Below, one piece after another: positions 34,779-44,556 of a DNA stretch of 64,000 nucleotides. The notes beneath the pieces are model-generated. The model saw only the letters and a list, made by a program, of their open reading frames with translations. It did not search any database and was not told the origin of the DNA. The stretch's first letter is position 1. The number at the start of each line of letters is the position of its first letter. The stretch is from Cylindrobasidium torrendii FP15055 ss-10 (lineage: Eukaryota > Basidiomycota > Agaricomycetes > Agaricales > Physalacriaceae): positions 59,037 to 123,036 of the forward strand of contig KN880493.1 of the NCBI GenBank assembly GCA_000934385.1. The letters run 5' to 3'. The position numbers and the translations under genes are program-made.

Positions 34779-37509
34779 TCAAACCTCTCCGCGGTTGTTC
34801 ATCTCAATATCCTCCGTTTTCCGTACATCTCCACCGCGCAGCCTCTCGCGGACAAGCTGTCGGATCTCACCACTCCCGCTTCCGAATCCAACGTCTGGTT
34901 TCCACCATTTCTTGCTCCTTTCTCTCTCCTCTTCATCCTTGTACGCGGCCTCGGCGGCCTTCCACGCATCTGCCCATGTAGGTGCAGGATACGGAGGCCA
35001 TTCCGGAGGATAGAAGGCAGGTTCGTATACTGCGTCTTCATCGTGTGGGGGGGCAGGTTCCACTTCCTCGTCATCACCAGGGAAATCCACGTTCCAGGTA
35101 AAGAGAGGTTTGACAGAGTTATGAATGGAGGGAGACCCAGATGAAGTGGTGTGATACCATCCAAGGCCCATGAAAGCATTGTACAAGGCAGGTGTTTTGT
35201 AAATGGGAACAGGATCCTGAAAGAAGGGTCTACTGTCCCGGAAATCATAGACATTGCCAACAAGTTTCTCATAATACCCTACGTCGATATGGGTCGGCCA
35301 AGTATCAAGATCAGCTGGAGATAGCAAAGTGAAGTTTCTCTTCTGGAAAACAATGACACTCCATATGATCGGAGGAACGCAGGTGAGTGTGTTGACGACT
35401 GAGTTGAAGGAAAGGCCAGAGTCTTCCATTTTAGTGAGAAGGGGATCAAGTATGATTGCAATGAGGTGTGGATGAAAGCCCATAGCTCGAAGTATGGAAC
35501 AAAGAGCTTTTTTGTCAGGATCTGCTAGCGAACCTTGAGACAGTGGGATGATATTCGAGTGTTGGCTTGCCGCATAAGTCAAGGCCAGTCCGAGATCAGA
35601 TTTTAGAGCATTTTCCACAAGAGGCTGGAGAGATTTCGGAGTCCAGAACATGGAAGAACCGAGGACAAGGTCTACCCTAAACATCTTTTCCCACCTTCTG
35701 AGTGATTCACGGTGACTACTCACCCATGAATCATCGTGATGTATGTAAAAAGATTCCCATAATCTGTAGAAAGAAACACGAGAGAAAGACAGTTCCTGTG
35801 GGGTTTTCTCCGTGGTGGGAAATGCACCAATAGAATCTACGACAAGAAGTTTTGCAGACAAGCTGCTGGTTGAGATGTGCAACCATTGCAGAGCATTAGC
35901 AGTCTGAGTAGCCCCGAGATGTACGTCTAAGCATACAGCTGCTTCCCGTTCTGCGGCTTTAGCATTATATGCAAAAGGTGTCTTGTAATCTCTATCCTTG
36001 TGACCAAAGAAGAACAAATGGACCGTGTTGTATATCCAGCGGAGAGATGTGGAAAGGATATCAGACAATGTGGTCCGGTATGGAGACTGGACATGGACCA
36101 CAGCAATGATGATGGACAGGACATATGCAAGAAACAAAGCCCCAGAAATGATTCCGACAGAGATGGCAAGGCCTTGCTGTAGCGGTGCAAGGAAAACCAC
36201 GAGCCCAGCAAGAAAGAGGCCCAGCGCAAGGTGAAGGGCAGTGGGCAGAAGCCCAATGATTGCGCGCACGGCCCACTTCTCCATCCCGTCGTAGCGAAAC
36301 TGCCGTATCAATGCGCGCTCCCGCGGGGTGCCCGAGTTAAACGACGTGTACTGGCGCAGCCACTGCTTGGACAGCACCGCAAGCAGTGCGGACGCCAAGC
36401 TCAAGGCGAGCGCGGTGAACCACAGTGCGTTGACCCAAATGTCGGTCCGTGCGATGGCGGGTGCAGTGTCGGCGGTCGGGATGTCGGCCAGTGCGGCGCC
36501 GGTGGCTGAGGCGCGCTGGACGGCGACGAGCTCGGTGAGAAGCGAAACGGTGATGGCCGCGTTGTCCGGCGCGAGCGACTGCGAAGTTTGGGCGACAAAG
36601 GTCGTCAAGACCCCTGCGAACAGACCCGCCTATGCGATAGCGTCAGGAGCTTCGAACAGTGAGATGCGAAGGACGTACAAAGACCAAGAGAATATCAAGG
36701 CTGTCGGCAGCCTCGCCGACCATATCCGCATCGAAGATATCGGCCTCATCGTTGTATACGAGCCAGATGCGAGCGTTGTCATGAAGCTCCTTGTAGCGTT
36801 CATCGGGTGGATACCTCTTCGTGTAGTCCCGCACTGAAGAAATGATAAGGAAACGACAAGACAAAAACCAAAAATGCAACGCACAATACGGGCTCGTCGC
36901 AACTTCAGGCGTATTCTGCTCCTTTTCCTTCTTCTTTCCGCTCATCACTCTCTCCTTCTTCAATCCGAGCAGCGTTTCCTTGAGCTGCGCAGAGAGAAGA
37001 CGGACTTCATCCACTAGGTTTGGCTCAATATGACGAGGCTCAGGACCTTCAACGAACTATCAGTGTAGGCCCAGCCATCGCAAGTGCAATACTCACCGCT
37101 GGACTCGTCGTCCAACTCTGCGTTCTCAACAGACACCGACGATGTACGCTTTCTCCCGCCTTCTGACGCGTGCGCGGACGCGACATTGGCGGCGCTTCCC
37201 TTCTCTTCATCTGATACGGCCCGGTCAGCCCATACAGGCAATGGCTTTTGCGAACACGCACGCTCACCCCGGACCTCCTTGATGCTCTGAATCACAGACC
37301 TCACAGACGCTTTGCTCCGCCTCTCCGAAGTGAGCAAGGATTCCGGATTGTCTTCTATACCGTCCTTGTCCTCGCCTACAGCAACGAATTAGTAGAATAC
37401 ACATTAGGCGCCAGCATCATAACGCACTGCGCGCGCTGCGAACCGCCGGACTGATCAGTTCGGTCTCGTCCATCCCGCCTGGCATGCGCCCAGCGTCGTT
37501 CTCGCTCAT
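34779..37509 (-). CDS. DUF6535 membrane protein
   Basis: 823 residues from six exons: 37509-37428, 37375-37268, 37210-37097, 37046-36885, 36833-36679 and 36629-34779. The DUF6535 region begins LRDYTKRYPPDERYKELHD and continues MVGEAADSLDILLVF, AGLFAGVLTTFVAQTSQSL, and WFTALALSLASALLAVLSKQ with WLRQYTSF. Two further helices follow (LHLALGLFLAGLVVFLAPL and ISGALFLAYVLSIIIAVV). The long C-terminal part is soluble, with a Trp/Pro-rich acidic patch (YEPAFYPPEWPPYPAPTW) and a charged tail. The N-terminal 150 residues are disordered and basic (KKERVMSGKKKEKEQ). The exon 4 to 5 junction is set by keeping YLRDYTKRYP in frame. The family is common in Agaricomycetes, and its function is unknown. The gene looks intact although it lies between repeat fragments. 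Confidence 0.87.
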
Positions 37510-38429
37510 GGTGGATGTTGTGTTGTCAGTAGTCTGGCTAATGGTGGCAAGAAGTCAAGTTAGACCTTAGACGCCCTTGCATCGTGATGGCCGGCCGCAG
37601 TCGAGCCAGGGCACCATTGAAGGTGCCAAACTCGCCTTAGATTGAGTGGGGAACGGCAGGCATAATTCATTATCGCTTTCCTTCACACCATCACCATCTC
37701 ATTCTTTATCCCACGCTGACGCTTGTCGAAGCCACTCCGGACGACCTCAATATCCATATGTCTCACACATGGGCTACGAGAACGATGCTCTACTCTTTTC
37801 TCCCGCTCCATGGGAGCTTGAAATCGGACCGCAAAACCTCGAAGCGATTGCAGGACGAACAGGATAATGCAAGGTTATATGGAAGTCCCTAAAGAACACA
37901 TAAGGTGCATGTTTTGCTTGTCCTTCCGCGTTTAGTAGCTCAGCGCGCAGGTATAGTATATCGTGCTGAGCTCCCATGCCCGCACAGTGCGTCCGAATGG
38001 AAGAGTGAGCACGTATTTACAATGCCCGCCGCACCCATTACCACCGTCCGAGTTGGTTTTCGCCGCGTCTCGTACCCAGATCATTGCTCAAACCTTTACA
38101 GATTTCGCCGGTATTCCCTTCCTCAACCTCCAATGCATTGTATCGCGTGAGTATGCGTACGCGCGGGTATGCAAACCATGTCCTTCGCTCTCTTTGATGT
38201 ACTGACTATGGATTATCAGTGATTACGAGCTCCGCGAACCCGGCGTTCATCCATCCCCGTATCCTCTCCCTACCTCTCCTTCCTTCAATTGTACGCCCTT
38301 TATCTCTGTTCCATTCCATACTCTGATTGGACAACAGGGAATCGCAACTTCCTCAGTACTCTCAACCATCAACCCCACTGCTAGGTCTGCGGGGGTGTAT
38401 ACCCCGCATACGACCTCCCTACCTAGCGT
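37510..38429. other. Spacer, DUF6535 promoter side
   Basis: Upstream region of the minus-strand DUF6535 gene. Short frames only, none recognised. Confidence 0.3.
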
Positions 38430-38529
38430 TCAAGGACGTTCGACAACATAACTTCCAAACGGGCGATAGCAGTGTCTTGCGTGACTCACTGCCGATGCGG
38501 ACGCCCGGGATGCACGACTTGGGTTAATG

Positions 38530-39300
38530 AGCCAAGTGTTGAGGACGACCAGCTCGTTCGAGCGGACAGGCGGGCATAGATGTTCAACACGGCCGCTTCG
38601 GGAATCGATGGACACTCCTGCGGTGTTCTGGGTCAACCATCGCTTCAACGCGCCGAGCGCATTCAATGTCAACTCACTGTCAGGCCATGTGTCGAGCCAG
38701 ATGCGATGGCAGAGTTGTAGCTTTGACGAGAGATACGCGGGCTTTCATGGATTCGGCTGGATACAGAGGGATTTGGTCCTTTGCGTGAATCCCAATGGCG
38801 GCCGCGTCCTGGTCGACTACATTCGCAACGCCCACACAGCGGAGACTTATGCCACTTCTTCTCCGCGTGCAACCGCAGGTTGTCCATCTTCATCTGGCAT
38901 CCCCGACCTCCGCGCTAGCGGTCACCAGTGATTTTTGTGAACGTCTGCAGTGAGACCTTCTCGGTGCGGATGTTAGGACAGGAGAGAAGAGTATTCGACC
39001 CGATAATGCAGGCGGACGAGGAGCTATATTGGTTGTCGTTTTGGGTGCTTCGAAGATGGGAGATTCAGTCAGGTGGAGACGTCGTGAGATGCGTTAGGGG
39101 TGCGCGTGCTTGCGTTCTCCGATACGATTTTCGGGTTGGGTGGCACATACGGGAATGGCCTTGCGTTGAGTATCTTTTGCAAGCATTAGTAACAATTTTT
39201 TTGGTCTTGCTCACGAGAGTCGACCCTTTATTACCGCTGTCTACTTCTTTGGGATCGTTATACTTACATGTGACATGTTGGGTCGAGTAGCAATGTTAAA
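38530..39300. repeat. Repeat element pair (matches 30111-30370 and 27590-28010)
   Basis: 38530-38760 matches 30111-30370. 38790-39230 matches 27590-28010 (ctggtcgactacattcgcaac with ctagtcgactacattcacac; gcatccccgacctccgcgct with gcatcttcgacctccgtgct). In this copy the two parts are adjacent. In the other they are separated by F-box-like segment 2. Confidence 0.65.
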
Positions 39301-39369
39301 GCAGACCATGAGACGAGTTCGGGTGTACTGGGTCCGTGGATATACAGACGGCACAGTTCCCGGACAAGG

Positions 39370-41770
39370 GGCATCGGATTTGTCGAGCAATTCTGATCGT
39401 TTGGGTTGGAGTGAACAAAGTCACTTCACAATGTGGAGACAACCACAGCATGCTTTTACTCTAGAGTCTAGAGTGGAAACGTGGACAAGAACACAGAAAG
39501 TATGTTTCCAGATACACAAGAGATTGACATACAAACCATATCCCGACAGCATTGTCCGTAAGCACACGCACCATTTAATCCACTATTCTAACTCGTGATC
39601 GGGCTCCTCGAGGTGTCTCGGTAAACTCCGAAAGTTATCCAACGAAGTCAACCAAGATAAACGTACTCAAAGAGGGCATGAAGTATTGCTTAGATGTACA
39701 TAAAGAAGAGATTACCTTAGCTTGATTAGCGGACAACATGTCGGAAGCTCGGTGACGGGATTTTCTAACAAGGAATTTCCGCCATTCGTCAAAGAAAGGA
39801 TGGCTGTGCGAGTGGTTCAGAGCTTTCAAAATGTGTTTGGCCGTATATTTTCATGATCTCGAACGACGTGCCCTTGTCCAGATGCGGAAAATCACAATGA
39901 GGGGGAAATTGTAGCGGCCGGCCGCTCCCCGCCTAAGGAGAGTTGCTACGTGATTTCTCCAACAAGTTACAAGGAAAAAGTTTCCCGGTCATGTGCAAGT
40001 CACGAGTGTATTTGCCTATGTTTAGGAGCTAATTTTGGGGGTATAAGGCGCGAGTTGGTTGTCGATCGTCCGTCAACCGGCTCTTTTTCTTGTACCACCA
40101 CAATCAGTATCATGTCGAGCCCCGGGGACTCACGCAAGCGCGCTCGTAGCGTATCCGACGCCGATAACAACCCTCCTACCGTCAAGAGGCAGCGTGTGCT
40201 GCCACCGCAGGCAAGCTTGATGGGCATGGCAACTGAATTACTTCTTTTTATTATAGGCTACATTTACGAGGCAATGATGCCGTGGGATTTTATTGAATCT
40301 TCTGTCTTTGGATATATGATTACTGATGATAGATTGTGCGGTGTCGACTGGGAAGTTCGTTGGCGCCGCATTCTCAGCTACGGTTGTTATTGCAGGATGG
40401 CCATGTCTACCCCGTCATGGGACAAGATACTGGAGCATATGAGTGAGATTGTTCTCACACTAAAGAGTAACCCCCGCGTGCGAGAGTTTTCGGAGTCGTG
40501 AGTTGACAGTTTGATGGCCAGTGGCTGTTCTTATGAAAGGTTCTGACCATCTTGCTTAGGTGCCACTTCACGCTTTTTGTCCCTGAAATTCCAGATTCAG
40601 CGTATCATGCGTTAGAGCAGAATTGCTTCATTGACTACCTGCTCCAGAACACCGTCGATGCGCTCGTCATGATGAACAGGCTCACCTCTTTTAGTCTGAT
40701 TGCATACGACGGCAAAGTTCAAAACAGTATTCTTCGAGCATTTCATGGTCAAGTATATCCGCGGATTACTGATTTCAATCTCTCTATTTCAATATACAGT
40801 GCACAACAATTCGCAATGCTCATGCAGAGCTTTCCACGGCTCAAATACTTCAGCATTGGCTCGAGTGACCTTGTCGGGGACTTCGATGAAGACGTTTTCG
40901 CAGCAATCGTGGATCTTTGCCCGGAGCTAGAGACCCTCGACGGTTTAGGTTCTGATGCAATCAACGAATGTGCCAGTCAGTGCTTGTTTTCCATTTCACG
41001 ATATCGATTCAAATGGCTAATATTTATCTTGTAGCATTTGTCACTTTATTTAAGAACGACAACAAATTTCATACCTCCCTTCGGTGTCTCATCCTGGCAT
41101 ACGAATATGCCGTGTCCTGGGACGACGGCGACACTGACTGTATCCAACTCGAGTTTAGACACCTCGAAATCTTTCCCTCGTTGCTGGAACTCTACATCCA
41201 AGTCGAGATGGAGGAACATGATACGCAGGACGTAGTATGGAGTGATACAGCGGCAATCAAGAAGCTCAAGGAGGACGCAACAATGTTCTTGAAGTTGCAG
41301 ATTGAGCGCAAGAAGGCGATAAATTGTACAGAGGGCATGGATGAGTCCGAGCTCGTCGCGTTGCTGGTTATTGAGAACGACGCGGAGCCTGGTGTGTTTA
41401 TCGAGGAAACGATTCGTCCGTAGGCGGTTCACGCTTGGCGTTTGCTTGCAATTGAGGGAGATATCGCTGGGGTCACAGGTCTCTAGCAAAGGATTTTTGA
41501 GCATGCAGATGCGTCGGAAATGTGCGAAATGGTTTCGAATATGGACGTGATGATGTTAGACATGGGCTTGTGGTTATGTTGTATATATACCGGACATACT
41601 TACACGATGTCTCCTTGTTTGCTTGCATATTTGTACAATGTACTTGCGCCCAGCAGGCTCTTCGGTTGTATCCCTTTGTGCGAGAACACTGAGCACGAAA
41701 AATGTGACTTGCGACCAGGTTCAAGATTTGTACCACTTAGTCTTGTAGGCCGCGAGTCGAGACAATAATG
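39370..41770 (+). repeat. Duplicated segment, copy 3 (carries F-box-like gene 3)
   Basis: Homologous to 20670-22960 over its whole length and to 28240-30100 over the right part. Shared flanks include tcgtttgggttggagtgaac (39407-39426), ctaactcgtgatcgggctcc (39587-39606), the GC-rich cggccggccgctcc at 39915-39928 (also 21231-21244), and atggacgtgatgatgttaga (41540-41559). Confidence 0.75.
40112..41423 (+). CDS. F-box-like protein, paralogue 3
   Basis: 396 residues from three exons: 40112-40497, 40560-40975 and 41035-41423. It begins MSSPGDSRKRARSVSDAD, with KRQRVLPP near residue 30, then MATELLLFIIGYIYEAMMPW as the F-box-like helix and VDWEVRWRRILSYGCYC. Exon 2 is one codon shorter than in paralogues 1 and 2. 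Leucine-rich pieces are SFPRLKYFSIGSSDLVGDF, DLCPELETLDGLGSDAI and HLEIFPSLLELYIQV. The C-terminal helix LQIERKKAINCTEGMDESEL is conserved. The frame is intact and splice sites are standard. Function is inferred only from the weak F-box resemblance. Confidence 0.72.
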
Positions 41771-42309
41771 ACATTGAAGTTTCGCAACGTACGCATATCG
41801 TTCTCGTGTCTCAAGATAGATAGAATAGCTAGCTAGTAAATGTTACAATCCTAATAGAACTACTTGAATCTACTGCGCTAAGATGGGGGAGGAGGGATCT
41901 CGAGAATGTCCAAGGACACTCGGGGACCTCCTGGTGTGAGCGTGCGGCAAGGGAAGAACGACAACCCCCCAACAGCACGTTCGACGCAGTATAGACAAGT
42001 CGAACTCAGCCAATCTGAAAGAAACCGCTCGCGAAACACCCTACAGAAAAAGGTGAGGGTGGGTGGGCAAAGAAAAATGAAAAGAGAGCTCAATGTCGAG
42101 CTCGAGTCGATGTACGCGAAACGAAATCTTGAAGATGCTGGATGCAGATCAAGACGTGATACGATCACGTGTTCGTTCGCGTCTTGCGAAACCTTGCTTC
42201 CGCGTCATACCTACCCGATAATCCTTGCGCGGAACCGACACATACCAGAATCGACGTAGCGATCTGCCTTTCGGGAAGAGCCTACACTCTGGTGGTATTA
42301 TGTAAGATT
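41771..42309. other. Spacer with repeat edge
   Basis: Contains tagcgatctgcctttcggga at 42257-42276, the third copy of an edge sequence found at 23024 and 30117. No gene was recognised. Confidence 0.35.
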
Positions 42310-44318
42310 TCAGCGACGACTACAATATTTATGTTTTAGGTTGTTCAAAGAGTAATTGTCGTGCGCAGACTCGATCTTCCCACCCGGCCCAACGCCCGGA
42401 GCCCATTCATCCAAATCCGCGTTGATGTCTTCCGGATAGAACACCTCACCCTCCTTGCCCGCCCAGTCGAAATCAACGATCCACAGCTCCTGGTCACCGG
42501 ACACCAAAATATTCGGAGCCCGCAAGTCTCCCAGGACATAGGACCCCTTCTTCAGTAGGCCCATCGCAGTCTCGAGATTGGTGTACTGTTGCTCAGTGAG
42601 CTTCCCCACGGTGTAGAGGTCCTGCACGTCGACAAAGTCCATGATAGCGACGAACATCTGGAGCTCTGTCACGAATTCACAAAAATGGAGTCTCGGTGCG
42701 CGCTGTTTCGCAGCGAGGAAGCGATGGACTTTGATGGAGTATGTGTGCGCAAATTTGACGACTACAGTGGTGTCGTTTTGACCATCGAGTCGGACGTGGG
42801 CCAGGAAAATGGATTTGGCCTTGTCATCTGGAGCAAGACGGCGAAAGTATACCAGTTCACAAGTGACTCCATCGATAGTAACAGTCGTCCAGTCGGGGAA
42901 AATGCTCTGAGCTGTGGTCTCCCCCGCAGACGACGTGGTGGTAGGCGGGACGCCGGAACTGACGTCGGCAAAATGAAGCTGGATGTCGTCTATGCAGTCG
43001 TCGACGGCACGCAGTAGCTGAGCCACCTCGCGAATCCCGCGGGCATACGGCGATCTGTGCACACTGTCTTGTTTCGGCTCGGAGGGCCCAAAGGGTAGTG
43101 TGGCTAGAGGCTGGAAGTAGAACCGGTCGGCGAACACACCTCCCCATACCTCAATTCCCTGCGCATGTGAGCCTATGATCAAGCCAGGACAACAGCTACG
43201 TTCCCAAATGAATGCTCGCTGTATGTAACATCAGTACGAGAGTGAGACTGTATTAAGTAGGGGTTCCACCTACGTCTGTTGATGACCATGCAGTAACATA
43301 CCCACTCATTGCCTGGTGAACAGGATTCGTGTTGCTGATTCCTACATTATTCTTCTGCGCGCCGAAGGAAATCGGTAAATCAGTGTGTTGATGCCGCGTG
43401 AAGAATCCGCCATCCAAGACCGCGCTTTCAACGTGCATCTTGCGCCAGAACCCACCCTGCCGGCCAGCTTTATCAAGTAGGTCAAGTTTGTGGAGCGCCT
43501 TTTGACGATAGTCTTCAGTTTGGAATAGGCGCAATGAGACACTGGTGAATGAGGCTGCGGCACAAAGCTCGTCACTGGTGAATTCCAGCTCGTCGGAAGA
43601 CGTGCGCATCGTCTGCCGGAATTTGCGAAAACCATAGAAGTATAGAGTAACTGGAGGAGGTCGGAGATAGGGCGGACAGTGATTGTATAGAGCGTCTAGT
43701 CTGGCTGATTGCTGGTTTTCGATAAGGTACGAGAGACTGCCACTTGTTGAAGGAGTGGGACGCTGTCGCCCAGCGCGAGCGATATTCTGCCGGTCTACTC
43801 AAAGATCAGAACTTAGCGCCAAATCACTCCATGCTGAGGCCTAAGGCCTGAGGCCTGAGGCGTCACCTGCTAAATCTCCTGGAATTGGCCGTGGCTGCTG
43901 CGCCTTGCCAAGGTGCACTACAAATTTGTTCATTAATGAGATAGTAAGCGAATTCATAGGACCTACATGTCATAGCCGCGCGGACGATCATGTTCTTATA
44001 GTCGTCCGCTTGCGCCTCCTCTGCAAGCCGCGCGTCTGCGTCAACCAGAACGACCCAGTGTGATGGGATGTCTGGACCCTCGAAAGTTCGAATGTTCACC
44101 TCTCGCGTTGCAAAAGGGTCGTCGAACTAGGGTGTGTAAGAAGATTGTCGACAAGAAAGAGAGCAACGCACGATCCAGGTTTCTATCCTGTTGATCTCGA
44201 ATTCCGGAAATAAGTTGTAGACACTAGAATCAGGAGCAGATATCGAATCTTGAGTGGTATACATTGCGCGAGAAGTCCGATCCGGATATCTCAAAATGAG
44301 AACAATGAAATGCAACAT
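42310..44318 (-). CDS. Kinase-like protein with unknown N-terminal half
   Basis: 595 residues from five exons: 44318-44172, 44126-43967, 43917-43867, 43794-43274 and 43218-42310. The C-terminal half is a diverged protein-kinase fold: TTVVVKFAHTYSIKVHRFL with the nucleotide-binding lysine, QMFVAIMDFVDVQDLYTVG as hinge, GDLRAPNILV as catalytic loop with Asp and Asn kept, and ELWIVDFDWAGKEGEVFYP where the usual DFG is DFD. The N-terminal half (DIPSHWVVLVDADARLAEE, PPPVTLYFYGFRKFR, and HHQ-type RHQHTDLPISFGAQ) is not recognised. It is linked by RAFIWERSCCPGLIIGSHA, IEVWGGVFADRFYFQPLA. Agaricomycetes carry many such kinase-like genes. Activity cannot be assumed. Confidence 0.72.
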
Positions 44319-44556
44319 GGTCGTCTTTGGTCAAGGAGAAGAAGCGATCGGATTCGACTCGTGATCCGGGCCCCGGCCGGCGCCCGTTGGATGTTTGGCA
44401 ATCGAGTGTCTGGCAATCAGATGTTGTGACATATTTGACTGACCCAGTAGAAGTAAGTATAGGTATAGATAAAAGTACACAGATAAGTAAGATGCATGGT
44501 ACAGTGCGCCTACAACCGCATCCCGTACACTACAACATCACAGCCAATTTCACCCC

